Shown here piece after piece: positions 42,382-50,204 of a DNA stretch of 64,000 bases. Origin of the DNA: CAZAFC01 sp964484675 (lineage in GTDB: Bacteria; Patescibacteriota; Saccharimonadia; Saccharimonadales; UBA4665); assembly GCA_964484675.1 (NCBI GenBank), contig CAZAFC010000002.1, forward strand, positions 124,001 through 188,000, written 5' to 3'. A model generated the notes under the pieces. That model had not been told where the DNA came from. It searched no databases and worked only from the letters and a program-made list of their open reading frames with translations. Numbering within the stretch: the first letter of the stretch is position 1; each line of letters opens with the position of its first letter. The position numbers and the translations under genes are program-made.

Positions 42382-42756
42382 CTATGCTTCAAACGGCTCG
42401 CGCTTGCGATGAGGCGTAAGAAGCCGTCGCCCGATACCGCTCGCCGGCGCGCGCCGTTCTTTGTACTTTTTGAGCTGATTTTTGAGCTTGAGCTCTGCGG
42501 TGTCGACCGCCGCGTACATAGTAATGGTCGTATCACTGCTGCGCAGAACCTCGTGCGGTACGTGCAGAATTACTTCGCAGGTGCAGGCGTTTTTGTCCCG
42601 CACCTTGGCTTCTTTGAGTTTGACGTCAGCATGCAGACTCGTTCGATCAGCCCGCGGCACAAACCGATCGAGCCGGCCAATCTTCTTGGAAATGTACTTG
42701 TTGAGCGACTCGTCAAGCGTCGTGTGCACGCCGTCGATTGTGAGTTTTTGGATCAT
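42382..42756 (-). CDS. hpf: Ribosome hibernation promoting factor (short HPF/RaiA)
   Basis: Binds the 30S decoding region in stationary phase. 124 residues: S30AE/sigma-54 modulation domain with IQKLTIDGVHTTLDESLNKYISKKIGRLDRFV, the CEVILHVPHEVLRSSD strand and YAAVDTAELKLKNQLKKYKER. Only a short basic tail follows, so it is the short form without the dimerising C-terminal domain. Strong AAAGGAGGG ribosome binding site. Placed between serS and secA. Confidence 0.92.
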   Translation of the reverse strand: MIQKLTIDGVHTTLDESLNKYISKKIGRLDRFVPRADRTSLHADVKLKEAKVRDKNACTCEVILHVPHEVLRSSDTTITMYAAVDTAELKLKNQLKKYKERRAPASGIGRRLLTPHRKREPFEA

Positions 42757-42792
42757 TTTGCCCTCCTTTGCGCCGCTTTTGGCGCCTGTTCG

Positions 42793-44109
42793 CTACATGA
42801 GCTGCTGGCCGCCCATGAATGGGCGCAACACCTCTGGGATCAGCACTTTTCCTTCGGCTGTCTGGAAATTTTCAATCACAGCCGCCAAAATCCGCGTCAT
42901 CGCAAACGCCGTTGCATCGTTGGTATGAACAAGCTCAACATTGCCGGTTGCCCGGCGGGCACGAACCTTGAGGTCGCGCGTTTGGTAATCGGTCATGTAG
43001 TCGGCCGTGTGCGTTTCGCGGTAGGCGCTCTGGCCCGGGAACCAGGCTTCGACGTCGACACCAGCCGCATTCGGCTTGCCGATATCAGCGGTGCATTTTT
43101 GCAAGATCTGATAGGGCACGCCGAGCTGCTGCATGAGATATTCCTGCGCCGCGCACAACAATTTGTGTTCAGCCAAACCAGTTTCGGCAGTGCTGAAAAC
43201 CTCCATTTCGAGCTTGTCGAACTGGTGCCAGCGCAACATGCCTTCGGTGTCCTTGCCGTAGGTGCCGGCTTCACGCCGGAAGCTCGTGCTATAGCCAAGA
43301 TAGCGAATCGGCAGCTGCTCTTCGGGCAAAATTTCGTTCCAATACATCGTGCACAGCGTATGCTCAGCACTCGCGTTCAGCCAGAGGTCGTCCTGCTCAA
43401 TTTTATAGGTCACATCTTCGGCATTGAGTCGCGCGCTTGCCACGTACGGCTCAGTGCGCAACATTGCCGGCGGCAAAACGGGCGTGAACGGCTTGGCCGA
43501 GAGCTTCTGGCCATTCGTATCCGTAATATCATTGTCGTCGATGAGTTTTTGAATAACTTTTTCGTCGGTAAGCGTACTCATCACGAACTGCACGATCGCA
43601 AGTTGCAGTCGCACCAGATCACCTTTTAGGTATCCAAAGCGGGAGCCAGCAATCTTGGCGGCACGCACTTTGTCGAGCATATCGCGCGGCTCCAAGATCT
43701 CCCAGTGATTTTTCGGCGTAAAATCCAACGCTCGCGGCTCACCCACCTTCTTGGCAACGACATTTTCTTCTTCGGTCGCACCCACTGGCACGAAGTCAAG
43801 CGGCATATTTGGCACGGCTTTGAGCAGCTCATGGTACTGGGTTTCAAGCGGCTCAAGTTTGGCTTCACACTCAGCGATGTCTGCCTTGAGCGTTTTGCCC
43901 TGCTCGAGCTGTTCGGCCGTCGGCTTGGAGCCCTTCATTTGTGCGGTCAGCTCGTTTCGCTCAGCACGCAGGCTTTCGAGCTCGGTCAGCCCCGCCCGAT
44001 ACTCAGCATCAATGCGCAAAAGCCCGTCAACGTCTGGCTTGTAGCCCTTTTGTGCACTCTTAGTTTTAACAAGCTCAGGATTGTCTCGAATAAATTGAAT
44101 ATCTAGCAT
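42793..44109 (-). CDS. serS: Seryl-tRNA synthetase
   Basis: Class II enzyme charging tRNA-Ser. 438 residues from MLDIQFIRDNPELVK, the universal SerRS opening; an earlier in-frame ATG lacks conserved sequence. The N-terminal coiled-coil tRNA-binding arm (TELESLRAERNELTAQMKGS, LKADIAECEAKLEPLE) is followed by the catalytic core with TFRREAGTYGKDTEGMLRWHQFDKLE (motif 2) and TNDATAFAMTRILAAVIENFQ (motif 3). GAAAGGGCGACC precedes the ATG. The transcript probably starts at 44222, giving a leader of about 110 nt. Confidence 0.96.
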   Translation of the reverse strand: MLDIQFIRDNPELVKTKSAQKGYKPDVDGLLRIDAEYRAGLTELESLRAERNELTAQMKGSKPTAEQLEQGKTLKADIAECEAKLEPLETQYHELLKAVPNMPLDFVPVGATEEENVVAKKVGEPRALDFTPKNHWEILEPRDMLDKVRAAKIAGSRFGYLKGDLVRLQLAIVQFVMSTLTDEKVIQKLIDDNDITDTNGQKLSAKPFTPVLPPAMLRTEPYVASARLNAEDVTYKIEQDDLWLNASAEHTLCTMYWNEILPEEQLPIRYLGYSTSFRREAGTYGKDTEGMLRWHQFDKLEMEVFSTAETGLAEHKLLCAAQEYLMQQLGVPYQILQKCTADIGKPNAAGVDVEAWFPGQSAYRETHTADYMTDYQTRDLKVRARRATGNVELVHTNDATAFAMTRILAAVIENFQTAEGKVLIPEVLRPFMGGQQLM

Positions 44110-44132
44110 GGTCGCCCTTTCGATCAGAAAAA

Positions 44133-44222
44133 TTAAGGAATTTGAAATTGGTGCAAAGTAAATAAGCCGGCGCGCCGCCGACTCAAACGAAATGCGCTCG
44201 CGATTGCCCAAAATCCTGTCAT
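44133..44222 (-). CDS. 29-residue leaderless upstream ORF before serS
   Basis: ATG at 44222 lies six nucleotides after an extended -10 (TGC-TATACT, 44229-44234), the same geometry as the leaderless genes of the window. The frame reads MTGFWAIASAFRLSRRRAG... and stops at 44133, 23 nt before serS. It has two serine codons only, so a serine-sensing leader is not obvious. It may be a regulatory upstream ORF or an accident of a transcript that starts with AUG. Confidence 0.35.
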   Translation of the reverse strand: MTGFWAIASAFRLSRRRAGLFTLHQFQIP

Positions 44223-44228
44223 ATTTCT

Positions 44229-44234
44229 AGTATA
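44229..44234 (-). promoter_or_regulatory. Extended -10 promoter for serS
   Basis: TGC-TATACT on the minus strand followed by AGAAAT and an ATG. Confidence 0.55.
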
Positions 44235-44338
44235 GCACTTGGAGCCAGCCTTGATAACGAAACCGCTGGCGAAAACGTTTATCCGCCGGGCTTCCTCAGT
44301 CAGGGTGCGCCAATAGTTATCGAGGCAGCCGAGCAAAG

Positions 44339-45139
44339 TTACGCGCGGGATTTGGCTTTTGACTCGTTCAAAAATTTGAGCGTGAGTTCGGTGCGAGCGC
44401 GGGCGTAGGTGCAAAATTCGCACGGACCGCCCATGATGTGATCGCCCACTGGCGGTACGTCATCACTGTCGATGCAGGCTTTCATGTTGTGGAGTGTCGG
44501 CTCAACCCATTCGTCGTTGCCGGTGTATGGGATAACCTTTGTCTTGAACTCGACCTTGTCGAAAAAACCCTCGCGGTCTGATTGGCCATTCGTGTACACG
44601 AAGTATCCCGTCGGCTGCACCTCGAGGCCGTTGCGGCGCAGCAGCCACTGATACACTTCCATCTGGCGCTTGTAGCTAATCTGCCAGCCCGCGCTGATGG
44701 TCGGCTCACGGTCTTTGGCCGTCGCTTTGTAGTCAACCACAATTACCTGCCCATCCGGCGTCACCCACAAGTCGTCAACGGCACCAAACACATGCAGATT
44801 CGTCGGCTCGTGCACGTGCACCACGCCCGTAAAATTCTCGCGCCAATTGTCAAGCTGCTCATGCCGAAATGGCACCGCATCGATGCCTGCGGCAACCATC
44901 ATCGGGTGCGGCTCGGCTTTGGCGCGGTAGCCATCGAATTCGCGCTTGAAGAGTTCATCGATCGCTTTGTTGATATTGAACGGCGGACCATCCGGACGCT
45001 TGATTTTGAGCCGCGCATCGAGCCAAAAACAACGCGGACACTGCATGAACAGCTCGATTTTGCTTCGGCTCACTTTGTACGGCGCCTTCTGGCCCGGCAG
45101 ATATGGCTGCGACCGCTCGCGCCAGTAATTGTTTCCCAT
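44339..45139 (-). CDS. PD-(D/E)XK nuclease family protein (Cas4/RecB-like) with Cys cluster
   Basis: 266 residues. Nuclease motif: VDDLWVTPDGQVIVVDYKATA, with the D...D-x-K active-site pattern, preceded by a conserved helix (FNINKAIDELFKREFDGY) and followed by RQMEVYQWLL, the QxxxY helix of RecB/Cas4. A CPRCFWLDARL near the start and GPCEFCTYAR near the end give a four-cysteine set that fits an iron-sulphur cluster as in Cas4 and AddB. No cas genes or arrays are near. Start set at MGNNYWRERSQ, seven nucleotides after TATACT (leaderless). Confidence 0.88.
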   Translation of the reverse strand: MGNNYWRERSQPYLPGQKAPYKVSRSKIELFMQCPRCFWLDARLKIKRPDGPPFNINKAIDELFKREFDGYRAKAEPHPMMVAAGIDAVPFRHEQLDNWRENFTGVVHVHEPTNLHVFGAVDDLWVTPDGQVIVVDYKATAKDREPTISAGWQISYKRQMEVYQWLLRRNGLEVQPTGYFVYTNGQSDREGFFDKVEFKTKVIPYTGNDEWVEPTLHNMKACIDSDDVPPVGDHIMGGPCEFCTYARARTELTLKFLNESKAKSRA

Positions 45140-45146
45140 TAGCATT

Positions 45147-45152
45147 AGTATA
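45147..45152 (-). promoter_or_regulatory. Leaderless extended -10 promoter for the Cas4-like gene
   Basis: TGC-TATACT on the minus strand, then AATGCTA and the ATG at 45139. Confidence 0.6.
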
Positions 45153-45210
45153 GCACGCGGATTTGCCGGAATTCCCTGAAGCACCCGGCATGCCGCGGCA
45201 ATTGCTTTTG

Positions 45211-46470
45211 TTATTTCCGTGCCAAAATGGCGAGTGTCTCAATATGCGGTGTGTGCGGGAAAAAGTTAAAGCCTTCGAAATGTGTAATAGTATATTTTTC
45301 TTGTAGGAGCGCCAGATCGCGTGCTTGCGTCGCGGGGTTACAGCTCAGATAGGTGATCTGCGGTGGCAATGTCTCAAGCACGCGGGCAACGACTTTGTCG
45401 TGCAAGCCGGCGCGCGGCGGGTCAAAAATCACCGGAGCCTCGCCAATAATGCAATCCAGCGACTTTTCGCCGGCGGCCTCAACCACCTCCGCTTGCAGCG
45501 GTGCGCTTTCTGCATTCACGCGCGCCATAGCCGCCGTGGCCGAGTCGAGCTCGACGAGCGTCACCTTTTTGTGCGCAACGCTCAGGCCAATGCTCCCCAC
45601 ACCAGCGTACATATCCACCAGCGAGTTGGTCGCACCGTGGTCACGGATCGCCTCAAGCGCTTTCTCAAACACCGGAATATTCACCTGGAAAAAGGAGTCG
45701 ACATCATAGCTAAATTGACGCCCCAAAAGCGAGTCCTCGAGCCGCACATTGCCAAGCTCTTGTAGCAGCTCAGTCGGCACACTGGCCGGACTTTTGGGCT
45801 CGGAATAGTATACCCGCAGACCGTGCAGGCCGTCCGGCAACGTGAGCGCATGGAAATCTTTGCGCTTCACAAATAGCGCCGCGGCCGCCTCGCCCGCTTG
45901 GTTACACCGAACAATTATTGTCTTCAGATCGCCGGCGCGCGGCTTGAGCGTTTGGAGTTGAGCAACTAAAGCATTCGCTGCCCGGTCGATGGCTGGCAAT
46001 GCGAGCTCACTGCCCGTAACAATCATTTTTTGATGCGAGCCACGAACATGCAGCGCCAAATGCAAGCCATCATCGTCACCCCAAAAACTATATTCCATCT
46101 TGTTACGATAGTGCCAGTCGTCGCCACTCGCAGTCATTGCAAATCCCGGCAGCTCGACATGCGCCTGCGCAAAAAGCTCCGCCACAATCTGCTTTTTGTA
46201 TTCATTTTCTTGTTCAAGCGGAATAATCTGCCACGGACTTGTCGCCAAATACCCGGCTTCGCGCGGCGCAATTCGAAACGAAGCCGGCGTGAGAATTTCT
46301 TCCGCAATCGCTTCGGCAAACGATCTTTTGCTCTTAATAATCCGCACTCGGGCCTGTTCGCCCGGCAACGCACCCCACACAAATACCCTTCGGCCATCGG
46401 CAAGCGTGGCAAGGCCCTGGCCGCCGTGCACCAGTTTTTCAATCGTAACTATTTCAGACATGCTTGGCAT
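45211..46470 (-). CDS. RlmD/TrmA-type RNA (uracil-5-)-methyltransferase
   Basis: 419 residues. N-terminal TRAM domain (IVTIEKLVHGGQGLATLADGRRVFVWGALPGE), then the methyltransferase with FFQVN, DMYAGVGSIGLSVA (SAM loop), VIFDPPRAGLH and LSCNPATQARDL holding the catalytic cysteine. The Fe-S cysteines that RumA/RlmD carry after the TRAM domain are absent: the equivalent region reads GYLATSPWQI. It is therefore an iron-sulphur-free variant; the target uridine is unknown. The ATG at 46470 shares its last-base region with the HAD gene end; MSEIVTIE nine nucleotides later is an alternative start. Confidence 0.9.
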   Translation of the reverse strand: MPSMSEIVTIEKLVHGGQGLATLADGRRVFVWGALPGEQARVRIIKSKRSFAEAIAEEILTPASFRIAPREAGYLATSPWQIIPLEQENEYKKQIVAELFAQAHVELPGFAMTASGDDWHYRNKMEYSFWGDDDGLHLALHVRGSHQKMIVTGSELALPAIDRAANALVAQLQTLKPRAGDLKTIIVRCNQAGEAAAALFVKRKDFHALTLPDGLHGLRVYYSEPKSPASVPTELLQELGNVRLEDSLLGRQFSYDVDSFFQVNIPVFEKALEAIRDHGATNSLVDMYAGVGSIGLSVAHKKVTLVELDSATAAMARVNAESAPLQAEVVEAAGEKSLDCIIGEAPVIFDPPRAGLHDKVVARVLETLPPQITYLSCNPATQARDLALLQEKYTITHFEGFNFFPHTPHIETLAILARK

Positions 46471-47102
46471 TATACCTGTTTGGAGCGAAAAAGGTCTACT
46501 AATTCTGCGGGTCGATATAAAAGTGCGAATGGCTCGTGAGCCGCCAGCGCTTCGCGCCCGTTAAAACCCCACGCCACCGACACGATCCGCACGTCTATTT
46601 TGTGCGCTGCGATGATATCTCGCACCTCATCACCAATGTAAAAAGATTTCGCCGGATCAAGATCGTACTTGTGCATAATCTTCTTGAGTGCGCTTGCTTT
46701 GTGGAGCACGCCGGCCCCACCCTGTACGTGCTCAAAATACTCGGCAATATGCTCTTTTTGCAAAAATGAGCGAATATTCGCCTCGCTGTTCGAGCTGAGA
46801 ATAAACAGCCGATGACCATCATCACGCAGTGCCCGAAGCGCCTTTTCAATACCCGGAAATGGTTTTACTTCGCCGATCCGCTGATGCATGCGTGCTTTAC
46901 CGCGCATCAAAAGCATCGGCATACGAAGCAGCGGCACGTCCAATTCCTTGAGCACCTGGCGCAAAGATAGCTGGCGCAGACGATTGATGCGCTGCTGGTC
47001 AGTAATGGCTGGCTGGCCAGTTAGCTCGTAAAATAGCTCAACGATCAGCGGAAAACTATCCGCAATCGTTCCGTCAAAGTCAAAAATGAGTGTCGCGGCC
47101 AT
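46470..47102 (-). CDS. HAD-superfamily phosphatase (phosphoglycolate phosphatase-like)
   Basis: 210 residues. HAD motif I FDFDGTIADS at residues 7-16, motif II ILSSNSE, motif III lysine in HKASALKKIM and motif IV YIGDEVRDIIAAH. A helical cap lies between motifs I and II, as in Gph-type enzymes. Natural substrate unknown. It lies head to tail between the heliorhodopsin-like gene (2 nt away) and the RNA methyltransferase gene. Confidence 0.92.
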   Translation of the reverse strand: MAATLIFDFDGTIADSFPLIVELFYELTGQPAITDQQRINRLRQLSLRQVLKELDVPLLRMPMLLMRGKARMHQRIGEVKPFPGIEKALRALRDDGHRLFILSSNSEANIRSFLQKEHIAEYFEHVQGGAGVLHKASALKKIMHKYDLDPAKSFYIGDEVRDIIAAHKIDVRIVSVAWGFNGREALAAHEPFALLYRPAELVDLFRSKQV

Positions 47103-47104
47103 CG

Positions 47105-48037
47105 CTATGAATGCAGCAAGCTACCCGCAAAAATCACCCAGGCAAGCGCAGTTTGAAAACCTAAACTCACCAGCAACCCAATGCGCTCGGCAAGCCAACC
47201 ATTGCGCCAGCGCCCGTCTGCACGCTGCGCAAGCATTGCCATGCCGAAAAGGCCCGCCAAACCGACCGCCAATATGGCGAGCGCACCATATACAAATCCT
47301 GGCGTAGCGCCATTGTATAGGTTGGCGCCAAAGACGAACATAGCGAGCGCGACAAGCACAACGCCATTTGCGCCTAGTCCAACCCATATTGATCTTCGAG
47401 TTCGATTAGCATCCTGCTGGCTGACTAATAGCAAAAGTGTCGAGGGCACTACACTCAACGCAAACACGGCAAGCAGGCTTGATATCCCCTCCATGCCAGC
47501 CAGCATTGCAACCGCCAAAGTGGCGAACGCACCACTAGTAGCCTGGCCGATAAAACGCGCCAGCCTACGGCGCCGAAACACCGACTTGTTCCAAGCCGTC
47601 AGGGCACATGTGATACTAGATATGAGCAAAAAAGCTGGCACAATGTAGCGCACATTAAGTGTGAAGATTTGTCTAGTCGCCGGCGCATAGAGCGCATGCC
47701 CAGCGATTTGCGACCCCAGCGTATCTTTGGCAAAGTACTGCGTAACAACGGGTACTGCGCGGTCAGCACCCAAGCACGCGATTGCGATCGCCTGCGCCGC
47801 GTACAAAACTGCCAGTCGTCCATTCCATCGCCGAATGGCCGCCGAGACAAGCGTCGGATCGTTTGCCAGGATCACTTCGGCCGGTTCCCCATACACAAGC
47901 TCGGGTGAAACGCCCATGGACAACATTTCGGCGGCAGGCGCCTTGGTTTTCAGGGAAGATTTTTTGGACGAGCGAGCAGTGGACGACGCCAGTGTGCCGC
48001 CACTTTTCTTTTTGGATTTTTTACGGGAAGTAGCCAT
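47105..48037 (-). CDS. Heliorhodopsin-family membrane protein lacking the retinal lysine
   Basis: 310 residues: a Lys/Ser/Ala-rich cytoplasmic head (1-68) then seven membrane segments. Matches to heliorhodopsin: RRWNGRLAVLYAAQAIAIACLG (helix A), AGMEGISSLLAVFALS (end of helix C), PGFVYG before helix F, MLAQRADGRWRNGWLAERIGL and the last helix SLGFQTALAWVIFAGSLL. In heliorhodopsins this last helix reads SLVAKSALAW; here Gln295 replaces the Schiff-base lysine. The helix C counterion glutamate (WVEY) aligns with Gly164. The protein should not bind retinal covalently. Light sensing is thus unlikely; a structural, signalling or transport role is possible. It is the first gene before a HAD phosphatase and RNA methyltransferase. 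Confidence 0.75.
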   Translation of the reverse strand: MATSRKKSKKKSGGTLASSTARSSKKSSLKTKAPAAEMLSMGVSPELVYGEPAEVILANDPTLVSAAIRRWNGRLAVLYAAQAIAIACLGADRAVPVVTQYFAKDTLGSQIAGHALYAPATRQIFTLNVRYIVPAFLLISSITCALTAWNKSVFRRRRLARFIGQATSGAFATLAVAMLAGMEGISSLLAVFALSVVPSTLLLLVSQQDANRTRRSIWVGLGANGVVLVALAMFVFGANLYNGATPGFVYGALAILAVGLAGLFGMAMLAQRADGRWRNGWLAERIGLLVSLGFQTALAWVIFAGSLLHS

Positions 48038-48102
48038 ACATCAACTATACATGATTGCCGTCCACGAAGCTACGACCGACATGCGCGATCGATCTGTCCG
48101 TA

Positions 48103-48612
48103 CTATGCATCTTTGGCGGCAGGATGAGCGGCAATGGGCTCGTATGGCACGGCACACATGCCGCGGCCGGTGCGCTCAGCGAATTTCTGGTGATACGCTT
48201 CGGCTCTATAAAATGGGCCAGCTGGATCGATAATTTGCGTGACAATGGGGTCGCTAACGCCTGCCTGCGCCTCCTGCATCACTTTGTGCGCTACGGCGCT
48301 TTGCTCGTCATTCAGGCAAAAAATTGCCGAACGATAATTATCGCCCACATCTGGCCCCTGTCGATTAAGCTGGGTCGGATCGTGCATACGAAAAAAATGC
48401 CGCACGAGCGTTTCATAGCTCACTTTTTCGGGGTCAAACTTCAGCCAAACCGCTTCGGCATGGCCGGTGGTGTGTGAGCAAACTTCTTCGTAAGTCGGAT
48501 TTTCGGTGTGGCCGCCAGTGTAGCCTACGCGCGTCTCAACCACACCCGGCACTTGATCAAAGTAGTACTGCACTCCCCAAAAACAACCTGCAGCGAAAAT
48601 TGCTTGCTCCAT
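48103..48612 (-). CDS. msrA: Peptide methionine sulfoxide reductase MsrA
   Basis: Reduces methionine-S-sulfoxide. 169 residues from MEQAIFAAGCFWGVQ: the GCFWG motif with the catalytic cysteine, TRVGYTGG, YEEVCSHTTGHAEAV and YRSAIF are all family hallmarks. The start follows an extended -10 (TGC-TATGCT) by six nucleotides, so the mRNA is probably leaderless; the longer frame is rejected for lack of conserved sequence. No recycling cysteines of the long C-terminal type are evident. Confidence 0.96.
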   Translation of the reverse strand: MEQAIFAAGCFWGVQYYFDQVPGVVETRVGYTGGHTENPTYEEVCSHTTGHAEAVWLKFDPEKVSYETLVRHFFRMHDPTQLNRQGPDVGDNYRSAIFCLNDEQSAVAHKVMQEAQAGVSDPIVTQIIDPAGPFYRAEAYHQKFAERTGRGMCAVPYEPIAAHPAAKDA

Positions 48613-48618
48613 GTGGGC

Positions 48619-48624
48619 AGCATA
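48619..48624 (-). promoter_or_regulatory. Leaderless extended -10 promoter for msrA
   Basis: TGC-TATGCT on the minus strand, then GCCCAC and ATG. Confidence 0.55.
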
Positions 48625-48788
48625 GCACAAGCTCATTGGTGCTGCAAACACAGCCCGGGATCGCCTGGTTGCGCAAAAAGCTATTTGTGTAGCGCGCGGC
48701 AGCGGCATGCAGCGATTGCACCCGACGGGGCACATAGCGAACAAATCCACCGTACATTACGCCGCGCCCAAAGAGCACCTAACTACAC

Positions 48789-49091
48789 TTATTCGCTCAC
48801 CGTCACATCTTGCCAGAAAGCCACGTAATTGGAAAAATCCTTCTTCACACGCTCAATCGCCGTCGACTTCGGTTCGGGATACGTCCAAGCCGAGTCCTTG
48901 CTCCACTGGCCATCGGCGCCAACATCAAAGTATTGGCACTTACCCTTCCATGGACACGTGTATGGCGTGTCGCTTTTCCGCAAAAACTCCATTCGCACCG
49001 AATCCGGCGGAAAATACCAATTCTGCTCAATAAAAATCAGCACTTCCTTCGGCGCTTCGGCGATCACTTGTCCATTCCAGATTGCTTTCAT
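48789..49091 (-). CDS. DUF427 domain protein
   Basis: 100 residues covering one DUF427 domain: MKAIWNGQVIAEAP, the WYFPPDSVRMEFL strand, TPYTCPWKGKCQYFDV and the WTYPEP segment, all typical of this family, whose fold is a small beta barrel of unknown function. An AAAGGAG ribosome binding site precedes the ATG. It stands alone, divergent from the LPXTG protein gene. Confidence 0.93.
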   Translation of the reverse strand: MKAIWNGQVIAEAPKEVLIFIEQNWYFPPDSVRMEFLRKSDTPYTCPWKGKCQYFDVGADGQWSKDSAWTYPEPKSTAIERVKKDFSNYVAFWQDVTVSE

Positions 49092-49217
49092 CGGGGCTCC
49101 TTTTCTACAAAATAGTATGAATGGGCCCGCCCGCTAACGCAAGTTCGAAGGAGGCCTTTAGGCATATTGGTTCCTGGACATCACGCCATGGCCATAACTT
49201 GCTTTTGCTTAGAAATA

Positions 49218-49245
49218 TTGACTCGCTGGTAAATAAGCGTATAAT
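49218..49245 (+). promoter_or_regulatory. Strong promoter for the LPXTG protein
   Basis: -35 TTGACT at 49218-49223, 16 bp, -10 TATAAT at 49240-49245. The leader of about 50 nt contains AAGGAG. Confidence 0.82.
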
Positions 49246-49303
49246 GCAGGGGTAAGCTTTATCTGAGCCTGAGACGACTCGGTATGAGAAGGAGTTTTTG
49301 GAG

Positions 49304-50011
49304 ATGAAGAATCTGAAAAGCGTTGCAAGTGCAACCGCAACTGGTATTATCGTGGCTGGTATCGTCGCCGTGCCTGCTTTTGCCTGCAAACCTCAGGGAA
49401 CAATTGTGAAAAAAGTGCAGGATATCACGAAAAACAGCGTCGTCAGCGACGCCAACACATCAGCAACTGCCCTCTTAGTTGCACCTGGCGACGTGCTCAC
49501 CTACACCGTTACCGTCGGCAACGCCGAAACGCAGATTGGTGCTCACGGCGAAGACCAAATGGTTAACACAGTACTCACCGACAACCTACCTGATGGTGTG
49601 TCGCTCGTAAGCGATCCGGCTACCCGTACCATCACCGAACAGCTCGGCACGCTCAAGGCCAAGCAATCAATCACCAAGCAATACCAGGTGAAAGTGGTCA
49701 GCGGCGCCAAAGATGGCCAAGTCATCACCAACAAGGCTTGTTTCACCGGCAACAACAGCGCCGGTAACTTGCCGCAGAATGGCTGCGATGTGGCGATCGT
49801 GAAGGTTCAGGCTCCGGCTCCAACGCCCACGCCAACACCTACACCAACGCCTACTCCGCCAGCAACACCTGCTGCCCCTACCGCTCCAACGCCCACCGCA
49901 TTGCCGAACACTGGGCCAGGCAACATTGCAGCAATTGCCGGTGTCGTCGGCGTGCTTGGCTACGCAGCCCAGCTCATTCGCACGAAGCGCCGCGCTACGC
50001 AGGCTGAATAG
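49304..50011 (+). CDS. LPXTG-anchored surface protein with DUF11-like domain and Pro-Thr stalk
   Basis: 235 residues. Signal peptide (VASATATGIIVAGIVAVPAFA), a beta-sandwich DUF11-like adhesin domain (APGDVLTYTVTVGNA, VLTDNLPDGVSLVSDP, a late VITNKACFTGN with paired cysteines), a Pro/Thr stalk (seven-fold PT repeat, residues about 175-190), then the sorting signal LPNTG, a hydrophobic helix and the basic tail RTKRRATQAE. Sortase would attach it to the cell wall; no sortase gene lies in this window. The start ATG at 49304 is chosen for AAGGAG 9 nt upstream instead of the TTG two codons earlier. Strong promoter and terminator suggest high expression, fitting a host-contact surface protein. Confidence 0.9.
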   Translation: MKNLKSVASATATGIIVAGIVAVPAFACKPQGTIVKKVQDITKNSVVSDANTSATALLVAPGDVLTYTVTVGNAETQIGAHGEDQMVNTVLTDNLPDGVSLVSDPATRTITEQLGTLKAKQSITKQYQVKVVSGAKDGQVITNKACFTGNNSAGNLPQNGCDVAIVKVQAPAPTPTPTPTPTPTPPATPAAPTAPTPTALPNTGPGNIAAIAGVVGVLGYAAQLIRTKRRATQAE

Positions 50012-50033
50012 TCACTGAATTTCTCTCGTCATA

Positions 50034-50067
50034 AAAGATAAATCGGCCGGCCGGCCGATTTATCTTT
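50034..50067. terminator. 34-bp perfect palindrome terminator
   Basis: AAAGATAAATCGGCCGG and its exact reverse complement are joined without a spacer (17 bp each). It separates the LPXTG gene from the convergent lysS and can work in both directions. Confidence 0.88.
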
Positions 50068-50204
50068 AACGCCCACATTTCCGGCCGATTTTTATCCAAT
50101 GAGCCGTGCCGCGGGCCTTACCGCAATAGCATGTTTGCGCACGTAGGGGAAGTGCTCCTTGCGTCGCTAGAATCGTGCTCTTAAGGGAGCTAAAAGAGAT
50201 TGGA

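Noticed and set aside
44339..45139. Cas4 of a CRISPR system
   Set aside because: The fold and cysteines are Cas4/RecB-like, but no other cas gene or repeat array is near; a general nuclease is the safer call.
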